Assembly (NCBI GenBank): GCA_907164885.2
Contig: OU015493.1
Span: forward strand, 124,959,070-125,023,069
Length of the DNA stretch: 64,000 nucleotides
Origin: Dolomedes plantarius
Taxonomy: Eukaryota > Arthropoda > Arachnida > Araneae > Dolomedidae
Direction of reading: 5' to 3'
The notes under the pieces were generated by a model, which searched no databases, was not told the DNA's origin, and saw only the letters and a program-made list of their open reading frames with translations. A program made the position numbers and the translations under genes. Numbering within the stretch: the stretch's first letter is position 1; each line of letters opens with the position of its first letter. Shown one piece after another: positions 1-13,780 of this stretch.

Positions 1-1552
1 GAGAAACCACAACAATAGATAACTACCGACAGTCCTTCTTACCCAAATACCTTCAAGATTTAGTTAAACAACTATTTAGAATATTGAGCATAAAGTTGGA
101 GCTTTTTTACCGAAGTAATCAATTACAGTCGAAGCATTCAACTTAAACCAGAAATAGATAGTGGAAATAAAGAGTAAATTTCATGACAAAGCCGTACTAA
201 AGTAATTTATTATATGTCAGAAGACGGCAGCAAATCCCAAGACAAGAGAAGAGGCAAAACTAAAATAAAATAATGATTCCCTCACAGACAGATAGCACAA
301 TTTAAGGCGGGGGAAATGGTTGACACGGGAAGATAACTTAAGATGGTGTCTTCCTATGTCTTAAGCAGACAAAATTTCGAATAAGAATTTGATTGTAAGA
401 AAAATTGGAACTAAAGGCAAGGCAATATTTGCTTATAGGATCATCTAGTAACGCATTTTGTCACTTGACTTCCTATCGAAAAATGTCAAGGGATCAAAAT
501 GAGAATTTCAATGTTCAAAAAGTTAAAATTTTGACAAACGTTAAAAATTAGCAAAGAAGTAGGACCCCACAGCTATCGGGAAAAATATTATACACTAATA
601 TTATCCTTATACAATCTTTTTATATGATAGGTTTTGTTATCGTGAAGCTGCAATAGTAAGTTTATGAAAACGCAACATCTTACTAGTAAAAAGATATGTT
701 TTTTTACAAGATGAAAAGTTGTTCATTATTAGATATGTTAATTAATCAAAAGTTTGGTTTTGGAGCACTACGGTCAATTTTTGCTACAAGAGGGCTAATT
801 TAATTAATTAATTAAAGACAAAAGATTTTTTATAGAGAATGTCAAAATATTTTTTAGCTGAGAAGAGGTCAGCAAACTTTCAAATATTCGGAAACAGATT
901 GGGTCAAGGGCGGCAAGCATTTGAAAAGTAGCGTCAGGTGGCACACACTTTTAATAAATTCCGGTGCTCCGATTTAACATAGGTTTATTTACGAATAAAG
1001 TTCAATTTGTTGAGCCATTCTGACCTATCTCTATAAAGACTGGACGATTAGGTAGAGTACAATTCTTTTGGAGAAAAACGGCTCAAGACAATCGTCATAA
1101 GAATCTAATAGGCGTGCACACAATTACACAATACACGTTTCAATAGTCCTTGACAGGTGCATGCTGTTACCACCCAGAAAATTCAAATTCCTATCAAACG
1201 ACGGGTTACCTTTTGGACGTAGGAAAAAATGGATTCTAATTTTAACCTTCAGGGTGTAAGATATCATTTATTTTAGAAGGTAATTAGGGAAAATTACATT
1301 TTAGAATGATAAAGCGATTATATATGGTAATTCTGGAATGGGGTGGAATTGTATTAAATGTTACACATCAGCACTAACTTTGTTTAAATAATCTCGAAGA
1401 ACAAATTTCGTCCCCAGCACCATCCCATCTACTTTGCCAAATGCATAAGTATAAATATACTGTATTTTACGGAATTGTGTAATCAGGAAAAAAAAAATTA
1501 AAACCTTGAAATCTAGTATATGGGTTCGATAGTTAAGTGTTCTTAAGTCATT
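1..1552. other. AT-rich non-coding interval
   Basis: No open frame, TIR pair, RNA gene or recognisable element was seen on either strand. Short homopolymers and TTAA-rich runs are the only structure. Confidence 0.5.
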
Positions 1553-1930
1553 ACTAGGGATACATAATTTTCGTTTTCACGAAATAGATGCGAATAAATA
1601 CGAAAATTATTTTTTTACTACTTTTCGGCGAAAACTCTGTGATAAACGGCTTTTAAAGCGAAATTAGGTAAAAATAGTAATAATTTATTAACAAAATTGC
1701 TTATGTAAGACCATCTACGGTCTTTAACCACCGAGAGATCTCACTCTCGAAATTTGCTTATTACTTATTGCTAAAGACTAAAGGAAAATAATGTGGAAAC
1801 TACTACAATGTTAGTTTTTAAGTAAGACTTTTGATACTTACCTAACCAAGTAAGTAAAATTGTAATTTTTTTTTAAATACATGCGAAAATTTTGAATTTG
1901 TATTTTTTTGCGAAATTTACGTACCCCTAG
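1553..1930. mobile_element. Small TIR element (MITE-like)
   Basis: The left end CTAGGGATACATAATTTTCG and the reverse complement of the right end (CTAGGGGTACGTAAATTTCG) match at most positions. The similarity continues inward through a motif containing aattttcg and a g-c-g-a-rich stretch. The interior is AT-rich and non-coding. No clear target-site duplication was found, so the superfamily is not assigned. Confidence 0.5.
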
Positions 1931-4900
1931 AAATTACACTTATCATTTAAAGCCTTACTCCTTTCTCCGTTAAACGTCGTCTAGGTAGTGCTATAAAAGG
2001 TATTACTGGTTTTATTCGAAATTTTCTCGAACTTGAAAAAGGCAGAAATGCGCATCTGTCAATGCACCTTAGTGCTAATAACAACGTAAACTTCTATTTT
2101 CATATGTACTACTAATAACAATGTAAACGACAAATTTTTTATCTTTCCCGGAGATGATGGTTAACCGTATAGGTACATTAAGCGCGTTTGCGGTCTCCAA
2201 ATATGAGAGAGAGCCTCCGAAAATTAGGCCATTATTATTCGACGTTCATTTACAGGCTGTAAACTAGAACTACTGGTCTTGGAGGTGAAGAAGCCACGAA
2301 ATTTCCTAGCGCTTCAGGTCTCAGGATGAGTGATTCACCACAGGTTCAAAGATAAAATATTTATTTTTTAAGTTAAAACAAGAGAATAATAAAATTAAAA
2401 ATCTCGAAATTTAAAAACTCTTAGGTTTAGGTGTTCAGTTCATTTAGACAGTACATATTAAGAGACAGAAAAAGAAAAGAGCCATAAATTATCTGTTTTT
2501 CAGTGGGCAGATGGTCAAACCATTCTAGGCAGTGGAGGACGGGATACCATTTCGGGATGTTTCATTTTCAGAAATGACATTTTTAAAATCCACTTCTAAG
2601 CTTTTGAGGGTACTAACACACCCTCTTTCGTAGCGCCACTGCTAATTATGATCAGAATGAATTACATTTCGAATAATAAAAATTAAAAAAACTGTCAGAC
2701 TCTCGTCTCCCATTCCTAAGTGGAATTGATGAACGTGTGTAATAGCGTCTTCAATAAGCATCAAAAGAAGCGCAAACAGGTGTTGAGAGCCATACACCTT
2801 GGGAGACTCTTGACAATAGCAGGTAGCGAACTCATTTAGAATGATTAAGGAAACACAGCGGCGCACGTCACCTAAGGTAGGAACGGTGGACAATGAAACC
2901 GACAATAGGTGGTCTGCGTACGCGGATAAAAAAGGCCGATTGTCGTTCGAGAAGGAGAGGAGGAGGCATAAAAGAGAGACGCGAGTAACGAACAGGAGAG
3001 AAGAATAGATTCGGACTGTTGAAGGGTCAACACGCTTACGGCAGACGGGGAGCTCGAGGGACTTTGAAAGAATGAGCCCAGCTCTCACGAGTATTTTTAA
3101 CGTTCGTCGGAACGAAACTTTGTAAATAACGTATTTAACCAAGATTTTAATATGTTAATAAACCTCATGAAATAAGAGTTGACTCTACAATTATAATTCC
3201 TTCTACATGACAATGATTTGTCGGATCACGACCATAAAGGTTAACAAAAACTTTACTCGAAAGGAAAAAAAATCTGTCTAAGAATAATTATCATCCGTGA
3301 AAGATCTTGAGGACGACATAATGCGTTAATATGAGTATCTACAAATGCACTGAATATTTTACAAGTTCATAATTGTACCTTAAACGTGTTATAAATGTAC
3401 ATACACATGTTGGGTGTACATTTTATTGGGAACATAATCTGAACCACGAAGAGATCATTCAAATAAACAGGAAGTTCGCGTTATTTAAGTTTAAAGAAGG
3501 GTTGATTAACGAGCATCCTATCGAACAGGTCTTGCATCATGACGTGCAAAGAATTTAGAAGTCGAAGAATTTGGAATTCCTAATTCCGTATTATTATCTC
3601 GTTCTCTTCCGCTTAGACGATGGAACTGAGATGTCAGATCTGCAAAGGAGAGCACGAGGTCTCTTCGCAAAACTAATATACCTATGATCGAAAGGTCATA
3701 TATTGTATAATACAGGATTCAGAATAGAAGGAATACCTCAATCAAGGTAAAGTGCGAGCCATTAAATCTCTGGAAGAAAAGGTCGAACGCGGAGGTCTTT
3801 ATGTATCACGTCATTGCGGATGCATCAAGGAACAGATACACAACACTGAAGTACTCTATTTTTAATAACTCGGAAGTTTCTTAAGATGTGGGATAACAAC
3901 AGTTTCCTAAACGTCATGATGGGGCGTACGAATGATTTACAACTTTGTTTTTGGTGTAAGGCAATATCTACAGAAAAAGAAAGATCCGAACCATGAAGAG
4001 AGTATTTAAATAAACGAAGTTCACGCTATAGAAGATTGAAAATGTTCGTTTGTTACCACCCATATACTCGTACAAATTGCTTGGATTAGTTAATCAAAAA
4101 AAATTCTAACTTAATATAGTGCTTCAAAGAAAATAAAAACATTTAAAGGATATACCCACACTTTTTAAGCGAATAGCTCTCCTAGTTACAATAAGACCTC
4201 GCTTACATGCGATAAGTAGAGTGAAACACGAGCCCTAAGCGAGGAATGTGGGGAGGGACAGATTTTAGGAAACCACGGTAAAGTTTATCCACAGTAAATT
4301 CGGAGACTGAGAAGCTAATAAAAAAAACTCTTAAAAGTAGCTGATAAACTCGCACATTAACAAAAATATAGAGGTTTAGGAGACACTGTATCACAAAAAT
4401 CCTCTGATTAAACATTGTTATCTCTCCTAAAATAAAACAATAAAGAACTACACTTCCAGTGATTGTCGCAACAGGAATTTTAAAATTTTTTAGCACGTTT
4501 TTGGCAGAAATAAGCCATTTCCTTTAAACATTAGCAACAGAAATATTTTCTTTACTGCTGAAAGATACAATGATGAGAATTCTGGGTTAATCTACTGTTC
4601 CATTATTCTCAAACGTTTTATACACCAAAATATGTAAACCTCTCTTCTCCATAACCTACTAATTACAACAAAAGAAAATCATAAGGCCATATAATAGACC
4701 CAGGACAAATTTAAAACCAAAACGAAAGTGACGAAGGAAATTAAAATAATTGGAAATGTATCGAAAAGTTATAAGCTAATTAATCATTTTCACCCGTTTA
4801 CGATAAATTTCACATGAAATCAGTAGTCAAAAGTGTTCTTAAAGACTTTATACAGTAAGTCATTTTTGTTCTCGCCAATGAAGCTGTGGTGAAAAGTTAA

Positions 4901-6556
4901 TATCACAGCTTCTGTTCTGAGACGCAACACCTGAGATATGATTACGTTAATATTGCAATAAACTAAATACGTCGAGATACGATTTCAATTTCCTTGCTTC
5001 TTAAAAAAAATGAGCCATTTCTTACCCTAAAAACAGCAATGAAACATTTACTTTCATTTATGATACATTCATATTTCTTGAATATTGACAAATAAATTGC
5101 AACATCACGCTGAAAAGTCATGCGGTTAATAAATGACTGAGAACGCTAATTATATGCTGTGGGTTATGCTTAAATTAACTTCATTGGCTATAGAACTTCG
5201 TTCTTAATATAGACAGAGGTATACCTGTATAGGGGGTAAATTTCTTCTTGCCCTAAGCATTGAGCAAAGTTACTATTCGACACAACCAATTAAACAATTA
5301 AATTATAATACAAAACAAACGTGGTTAGTCAAAATTGTTTAAGAGTAAAAATAGTAAAAATTAATCCAATTAGTACACAGTAGATGTAAATTTGAAACTT
5401 AAAAAAAAATAAATATGTATATGAATTTTCTTTTTCTTAATAAAAGGAGCATAAACAATCTGTACATAAAAAGCATAAACAATCTGTCCCTAACGGAAAC
5501 TACAATTTAGCTCATAATCAATTTGGCTCTCTTGACCCTTTTCCATTTTCTAGCTTAGAAATGATTTCTTCCGTAAAGAGTTCGTTTATTAGCCTTTTCA
5601 CTTCTTTACATCCTCCTTCTCCCAATCCAATATATGCTTCTTGCTAACCCTTTCGACACGGTGTTTTGTTTCTACAGCTGGCAACCTGTAATTTTTTGAA
5701 AGAAACATTCTCTTTCCAAGTTGTCTTTCAACAGCTGCCCCTACCTTCTAGCTGCCTGCGCTTACCAACTAAGTCACTGGTTAGGAAAAAGTGTAATGTG
5801 TGAGCTGCTACGAAGGACAAGCGATTGAATTTTATTGCCTATTTCAATAATTATGACACGATCCTCGCAATAATATTTTATTTACGGTACTCCTCTTTTA
5901 TTAAATATTTCCGCCGAATATCTATTATATGTCAAGAGTTTAAATCGTTACTACTTAATTCTGAATTAGCGTGAATACTCGCTTGTATCTTACCACGTTT
6001 ATGGGAGGCGTGATAAATGGAAAAATTCTCAAAAAAAAAAAAAAAAAAAAGCAAATATCTGTTAGGCATGAACAGTAATTAAATCTGAGGTGTTATATAA
6101 ATTTTGAATTATTTATTTTTAAAAGCTCTAAACGTGTATTAATTTGAAATGTAATGCACATTATATTTTATAAAAACATATATTTAAACGACAAATTTTT
6201 AAAACTACCACTAACCATGTATTATTCTTTATGAACGAAAAAAATATTCATGGGTAAGAAAAACTTTTTTCAATTAACAGGAGTGCCGTGCAAAAAAGTT
6301 AATATACCACTCCTACAAAAAATAATTTATAAGCTTGTGTTTTGTATTTATGAAACATTATATACGCAGGCTCATGGGGAAATCTCTTTAGGAAACCTTA
6401 TCATAAATTGGTTACACGTGTACTTACATTGTTTACACCATCTATGCCTACTAACTAACACGGAGGGCACGTTATAATAACGTGCTTAAACTGTTTTTAT
6501 ACTGAATATTTACGTAAAGGTAAATTTAACACTGAAATAATGTAATACTAACTAAC
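1931..6556. other. AT-rich interval with weak open frames only
   Basis: No supported gene. The longest open frame is minus strand 2642-3142 (166 codons). It lies in a locally GC-richer patch (about 2760-3060), is leucine-rich and matches no family I recognise. Two loosely similar stretches near 3435-3490 and 3985-4030 share a motif around ctgaaccacgaagag / ccgaaccatgaagag and may be decayed copies of one repeat. A run of about 20 A lies near 6031-6050. Confidence 0.35.
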
Positions 6557-6662
6557 AGTCTTAATTAAAAGTGGTCATTAACAGAGAAATAAGTTCTCTC
6601 TTAGCACTTAGTCTTAATTAAAGGCGGACATTAACAGAGAAATAAGCTCTCTCTGGGCGCTT
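6557..6662. repeat. Two-unit tandem repeat, 53 bp
   Basis: The segment starting agtcttaattaaa...cattaacagagaaataag occurs twice in direct, adjacent order with a 53-bp period. A few substitutions separate the copies. Confidence 0.8.
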
Positions 6663-9600
6663 GGCGAGAAAATTAAAATAAAATGGGCTGATATTTCATC
6701 ATTCTCTCTTATCAGATTAAGATACGGCATAAAAGCGACAATGAGGTTATGTAAGAGGATATTATTGTAAGTCAGATGAGCCATTTTTTCTGATGAATGA
6801 GAATTCATTCGCATTATCTAATTCACGTTCCGAAGGATATCATTCAGATTTGTTTACTTCAAATCATTACGAAGAGAATCAGTGATAACTCATCACGTGA
6901 ATTATGTTTTTTTTAGAGCTCCTCTACTCTCTTCTTTGATTTGCCATTGTCTAATTCTTAATATACTATTTTTGATGTTTTAGTTTTTCAATCTTTATTT
7001 TGGGCACGAAATTCCTTTTATTGTCTTAAAGAGACAAGACCAATACAAAAAGAAATGATAATCTATCTTTTGGTTAAATTATCAGGAAGAAAAGGGTATC
7101 AACACAGAAAAATGTCCATGAGGCATTTACACGATTGAACTCCTCGTTTGATAATGATGACAATATCTGAAGAAAGTGAGAATTATTGGAGGGTATGCAC
7201 GTAGTGTCAAACCCCAATCTTTATCAAAGAAACAGCACTATGTCCATCTACAGCCCTAGGGAACAGCTATCAGGATGCCAGACACAATTTGTTCAATTAG
7301 AATATAACTTGAGACTAATTTGGTTACTTTTCAAAGTGACAAATTATATTGAAATTAATCCAGGAAAGGTTTTAAAATAATCGCTGCATATTTTACGATC
7401 GCTTAAGACACTTATTAAATAAAAAAATTAGTAAGTACAGTAAATGCATTTATATTGAATACTCATCAATATAATATATCATCTTTCCTTTACGCAGACG
7501 TATGCTTAAATGAGGATTACTACCTCTCTTCTAACTTTCCATGCACTCAATTCCCTAGCATTCCTCTTATAAAATATACAGGTGTGCCATAATGTTATTC
7601 TCTCGCATCTTTTCTCTTGATTATAATTTTGGCAGAGCCCAGATAATCTGCAAAACTGATAATTCACTCACAAATAGTTAGGCGATCAGTTCATGATTAA
7701 AAGTGATATATACATTGGCACAGACATTGAATACAAAATTAAAGGATAATGCAGAAGAATCAGCATTATCTGTGATGTATATAAGGAAGCGTTCCGAACT
7801 TTTAAAGAGACACTACGCAATTTAGATGCTCCAGAATGTTCCCCCAAAATTTATACTGAAAATATTCACAAAATAACAAATCGTGGTATATAAATTATCC
7901 TGGATAGAAAAGTCAGCATGATGTTTCATAACCTCACACTGACATGCTGGCATTGCGCCGTCTGTCCATGAAATTAATTCGATTGTGAAATAACGCCCAT
8001 TTTCCCGGGAAGGAAGATTGGTTTCCTCGCATACCACATTTGTTTTCTATTCGGGAAGCATACTTATTTTTGTACCAATGGCTGCTTCGATTTCAAATAA
8101 AATAAAACAAAGAATTGTCCAGCCCAGCCCCTAAAAAATGTTTAATGACCATATCAACTTCCTTGCAGTTGCATGACGACTGCGTCCGGATAGAGTTAGA
8201 TAGTGGCCTATGGATGCAGTAGTAGCCATCGGAAGATCTTGGCATTTCCGATGAGAGACATTTCATGAGTTAAGAAATCACTTCACTATTTTGGAGTTCT
8301 CCTTTTGTGGAATATTTGATTGCCCAGGTACCAGTTTACCATGCGCTAATCATCGCTCACATTCTTTTAAATTACCACTTTGAGACGTTAATCCTTTCTT
8401 ATTCACAAACTTACGAAGAGCTGTAGTATATATACGCAAGTGCTAATACACTTTCATACCTTATTCGCTTGCGCTCTTGAATTTGCACAGGGCTCAACAC
8501 CCAAACATTAGAATTCCGCGCTAACGTCACCATATTTTCCAAATGCTTTATGTCATAAAATGTCTAATATTTTAACAAATAAATAAATAAAAGTTACAAT
8601 TATAATTTTTTACATATCTATAAATTATTCAAAATTTACAATTGCATATTTATAATTTACGTATATTTAATTCATTTCATATTATTTAGATATAAAATTT
8701 GCCAAAAAATTCTTAAATATGTTATGTACATATTTAGAATTACAAGAAGTGTTCTAAAAATAATAAAACGAAAGTGATTTCAACTCAAAAGCTCATTGAC
8801 TATGGCAATACAGAGTGATTTATACTTCAAATAAATTCTCCAGCACCCACATAAAATGTTATCATTAAAGTTAATAATTCGAAAATGTACCGTGGGTTAT
8901 GACATTTATACATACATGTCGAAAAATATGCAGTTTATATTACCACGCAAACAAAATAGGAAAAATATTAAACGACAATACAATGTGCTCGTACGAGTTT
9001 TGATGAAGTAATCATACAATACTTATTTTAATATTATATTCGCATGAAAAATGATGTGATGATTTGTTTTTACTTTTCTTCCCTTGGATGGAAATGTGCA
9101 AGAATCAGAAATTTAAAAAATAATTTGCTTTTTTTCGGAAATAACGTGAGAAATTTATTTTCCGTAGCAAGTAATTTATTATTCAGTAACACATATAAAT
9201 GTAAATCAGAATTTGAAGAAGAAGAAAAAAATCTCCACACCGTTTCTAGTGTAGAAAAGAAAACCAAAAAATATTTTCTGTCAATTTCAGGTTTTCAGAG
9301 AAAATCCAGTATTTCTCGGGCCTTAATAGCAAATTTCATGTTCCTTTACAATTCCCGGGTTTTCAGAGGTATACGAACCCTGTTTGCATATTCTTCGCGT
9401 TTATGGCGGATGCGCCAGGGTACAAGAGTTCCGCATCGGTAGCAACATAGTATATACACGATGTTTCAGAGATATTTTTTTAATCAATAGTTACTTGTTA
9501 TCAGCCTTTCCTCAAGTTCTTAAATTTTATACATCAGTGAATGTTTTGTTTCCCCTTCATTCACTTTGTATTCCAATATACATTACTATTAAGTAGTGGT

Positions 9601-11690
9601 TCATACATTTATTAATTTTCATCAGTAATTAGGTTGATGGTTAAAAACTTTCCTATCTTATTTAATGTAAAAAAATAACTTATTTCTTATATTCTACGTT
9701 TATTATTAAATGTTATCTCCTAAGAAGAACAGTTTAAAGTTTTTAGATTTTTACAGGAATAATTTATCAGAGATTATGGGTAATATGATAATTTGTCAAT
9801 CTTTTGAATACATCTGATTTAGGATATAGTGCATACAAAGCTTATAATATAAAAAATAAACTGTTTTTAACAATTAATTTCAAATTTTTCAAGTGAGGAT
9901 TTTTTAATAAATCAGCTCATTTATTATAAGTTAATACATGACTATGATTAAAAGGATTTATTATAGCTGTGTATGATTATTTTTCAAGCACTGCAGTAAA
10001 AACTTTTCAATAATTCTCTAGAGTATAAACAAATATGAACACAAATTTAGGTTAAAACTTTATGATTTAAAGATTTATGGTATGCAATTAGAATAATTAT
10101 CAAAAAAGGACATAATTCACAAGAGGATTTGGAAAAAGAAAAAAATCATATGACAATAAACCTAGCATATGCACAATAAAAAATGTAACTATTGAGGATT
10201 ATACTTCTAACCTGATCAGGACCTGAGATGAACAGCCAATTATGATCACAAATGTAGGGCCAGTATCAAGTAACTAGCTGCAATCTCTGAGTCATACACA
10301 CCACAAATTTGTGGTCCCTTGAAAGAATATTTCCTGCTTTACCACAACATATGTCTGCCATCCTCTCAGCCATACTTCCAGGGATAAACTGGTCCACTCT
10401 GCCAGTCTTCTGATTGACTAGGCAAGACACTCTTTAGAGTGGTACTTCAAACAATTAAAATCCTTTCAGTTATTTTCACGAGTATTTGTCAGATTAAATA
10501 AACAAATATTACTGCTTACAATTGATGAAAAGATTTCATGTAATCCTCAAAACTAATGTAACTAACAAGGTATTTTTATGTTACTTAACATTAAATAGAA
10601 ATATATTATCATTCAGTCTATTAGTCTTATAGTATTAACCAAAAAATTCTAACAACTTAAGCATACAGATTTAAAATTTTCAGCCAATATGGATTTCACC
10701 AAAGTATTTGTTATTACTTATAATGAGAAAGAACATAGTTTACATTATAAACAAATGCTTATAACTTACAGTGCCATAAAATGATACATAATTCGTTAAA
10801 AAAATTGCTTAAACCTCAAAATTACACAAATGATCAACTACTAAAGTGTTAATGCATCAAACATTAAGAGGCACATCAGGATGAAAACTTTAATTATTTT
10901 TCGCATTCTAATCAATTTCAAAACACATACACAGGAATTATCCAACACTATATTCTCATTCGCAAAGAGAAATTGAAGAATATAAATTAATCTATTTCAA
11001 TGATCATTCCAAAAATATCTGGCAGTAAAAACTTGATACAGTATTATATTTTTTATCATGTCAAAAAAATACATATAAATATATTACTACACCATATCTT
11101 AAACTTTTACATTACACACTTTTCATTATAATAAAGGCACATTAAAAGTATGAGAAATTTGGGAATGAATATGACAGTTTTTCATTGATAAATTCTAGTC
11201 GAAGGGGAAATAAAAGGAGACCTACGAAAAGAAAGCTGCACATTTAAATTACAATAAAAATTATTAAATTTTATGATACTATTTTCTGAAACACACATAA
11301 TCCAAAACTAAAATATGAACACTATGAAACATAACTGAATTTATTTATCAAATAGTCAACACCCATGAAATGACCGAAATTTTAAATGAAGAAAGTGAGA
11401 CACAAATTTAAAGTTGGAAACCTATTTTTACAATTAGCGTAAAATAATATTTGTGCATAAGAAATATTTTTTTATATTTTAAATATATTTTTATCTGAAA
11501 ACACGCAAATGCGATGAATAATGGGAAGAAAATGAACTGGTTATGATAATTTTTTAATTTATTCCGTTAGAATTCATACAAAGCAAAAAAACGTCATGTA
11601 TCACATAAATGCGCGTAAAGGTAGATCATAATCTGTTTGAAAAGTAAACAGTATTAATTCTAAAACGACTGTTGCTTCTTGTACAAAAAA
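6663..11690. other. AT-rich interval, no gene supported
   Basis: The open frame at 9044-9442 (plus, 132 codons) is lysine/serine rich and unrecognised. A less AT-rich block at about 10210-10450 carries a short minus-strand frame (motif GKAGNILSRDHKFVV) bounded by stops. It could be a decayed exon or repeat but I cannot assign it. The rest shows only A/T runs and simple sequence such as the AAAT repeats near 8577. Confidence 0.35.
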
Positions 11691-11698
11691 TAACTTAC

Positions 11699-11777
11699 CT
11701 GAAAAAAGATTCATAAGTTTAGCACTCATGGCTCTCAATCGCTCATAAAACTGGACGGTCGCTCGAAAATATACCAT
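11699..11777 (-). CDS. Candidate first coding exon with splice donor (unrecognised)
   Basis: On the minus strand an ATG at 11777 opens a frame of about 26 codons (MVYFRATVQFYERLRAMSAK..., ending in ...NLFS). It runs into AG followed by GTAAGT at 11698-11693, a textbook 5' splice donor. The residues look protein-like rather than AT-biased noise, with a basic, possibly amphipathic stretch. Upstream DNA around 12000-12110 is locally richer in CpG (cgcgcgctttagcc, tcacgtgatc), which would fit a promoter, but no TATA or initiator is certain. I do not recognise the protein and saw no clear downstream exon. It may be a chance match, since GTAAGT is common in AT-rich DNA. Confidence 0.25.
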
Positions 11778-11799
11778 GTAACCAAGCACAGGAATCAAT

Positions 11800-13132
11800 T
11801 TTGTTTATTAAGTATCTAACATTAAATTCTGTAACTGGGATACGAACAGCAGTTTAAACTTCCGCCAATAATTTGAAACAGACAGTGTTCACTCTCAAAT
11901 ACGTACACAAAAAAAATTATTAAGTTTAATAATCACATTTAATAGGAATCATGAATAAACTATAAACAAACGCATATGACATTAGGACAAATTCACAAGT
12001 AAACATTCTACGCGCGCTTTAGCCGATAAATGATGAGTAAAGTTTACATATTTAGAAACGCCTCTCAGATCACGTGATCATAGATTGTGATGCCAATTTC
12101 CCAACGAAGCAAAATATTTTATTTTAATATTACAGTCATTGAAATAATACAATAAATAAATACTATTTTTAACATATAAGAATATTATTCTGATAAAAAC
12201 TGTGGCACCAAATCCTTTATTCAAATTCAATTTTTTTGAAAAGAGAGAGAGAGAGAAAGGAGTTAACTTTTAGTTATTATTCTATACAGTAGATGGCGCC
12301 ATATTCAAGGGAAATTTTTGACAAAGCTGATATCCATGGGTGATGGGATGTTTGCTTTAGAAAGAATCTATATTTTTCTGTTAAAGTACCTGATAATATC
12401 CCTGTTGTGCTTGTAAGAGCAGCATACGGACTACTAGCGAGTTCGTGAATATGTATTCCTCAAGGATAACTTTCATTTTATCTTTCTGTGGAAAGGTTCA
12501 CTGAAAAATCTAAAACGGGGGTGCCAAAAATGTGGAGCTAGAAAAAATCTTGAGAGGAAAGAGGGTGGGGTGGGGATTTTCTTCCACAATTCTCCCTTTC
12601 AGTTCTGAAAATTAAAATCCTGTAGCAGTAGGAAATTACGGATACAGATCACTTAAGCTCTTAGTTGTATTATTGATTCTCAGAATCGTCAATTGATTGA
12701 AAATCAGCTGGTAATAAGTGTATTAATGATTCGAATGGTTCTGAATGTCAAATGTACCATTGCAGTGGGAAGAGGAATATTTTAAGTTGAGGAAAAATTT
12801 AGACACGTGAGCCCCGTATTACATAATTTGAAAATTTCCCACAACGAGGGATATTCCCACAATGCAGTAAGTGTCGTCACGCCTCGTAAAAAGACCCAAT
12901 TAGTCCACTTTATTGCGGTTCATACATCCATTTTTTAGTAACTTCTTTGTCGTTAGATCGGAATCTTCACACATGTGTAAAAGAATCCATTTCATTTCTA
13001 AAGTAATCTGTTATTCGCCGCTTAAAATTCGTACATCTTAACTTTTTTTACTCATTTTCTTTTTCTTTTTTTAAAAATCTTCTTCCATGTGTAACCAACT
13101 TGTGCAACATAGAATATAAAGAATCACAACTG
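11800..13132. other. Non-coding interval upstream of candidate exon
   Basis: No gene seen. It contains a short (GA)n tract at about 12242-12255 and a G-rich stretch at about 12517-12580. No TIR pair was found. Confidence 0.4.
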
Positions 13133-13276
13133 TGACTTTTTCCTGACGCCTGAATGCTCTGAGTCGGAATACTTTTTTCATTCGAACAATCATATGAGTA
13201 ACTAGCTGAAAATCCGCGTTTCGCTACGGAGTACATTCAAATTAAATGCAACGGTCAATGTATGGAATTAATGCCA

Positions 13277-13324
<48 letters not shown>

Positions 13325-13605
13325 ATAAATGCCACGATCAATGTATACAATTGATGTAATATATATATATATATATATATATTTATAAAAAGATCGTAAG
13401 GGATATTTATTTTTTTTTGGATAATATCCAATCGTCTGCTGCATTAGAAAGAGAAAAAAAATGACTTTTTCCTGACGCCTGAATGCTCTGAGTCGGAATA
13501 CTTTTTTCATTCGAACAATCATATGAGTAACTAGCTGAAAATCCGCGTTTCGCTACGGAGTACATTCAAATTAAATGCAACGGTCAATGTATGGAATTAA
13601 TGCCA

Positions 13606-13643
<38 letters not shown>

Positions 13644-13780
13644 ATAAATGCCACGATCAATGTATACAATTGATGTAATATATATATATATATATATATT
13701 TATAAAAAGATCGTAAGGGATATTTATTTTTTTTTGGATAATATCCAATCGTCTGCTGCATTAGAAAGAGAAAAAAAATA
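13133..13780. repeat. Tandem duplication of 329 bp spanning a Helitron 3' end
   Basis: The sequence beginning tgactttttcctgacgcctg at 13133 recurs at 13462, giving a 329-bp period. The two units are near identical apart from the lengths of their internal (TA)n tracts. Each unit holds about 70 bp of sequence outside a minus-strand Helitron terminus, then the terminus (CTAG plus hairpin) and about 260 bp of Helitron body. The high identity points to a recent event relative to other repeats here. Confidence 0.9.
13202..13461 (-). mobile_element. Truncated Helitron 3' end (duplicated copy)
   Basis: This is the outer copy produced by the 329-bp duplication. It ends in CTAG at 13202-13205 (minus strand) preceded by a hairpin with arms CCGTA and a degenerate partner. 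It includes (TA)n at about 13279-13318 and 13360-13382. It has no 5' Helitron end of its own. Confidence 0.8.

Noticed and set aside
2642..3142. Longest minus open frame in the first 10 kb as a host gene
   Set aside because: No family motif, signal or splice context is visible; its length is not decisive in a GC-richer patch.
13268..13522. 84-codon minus frame rich in IY repeats
   Set aside because: It is a translation of TA microsatellites and the duplicated Helitron end.
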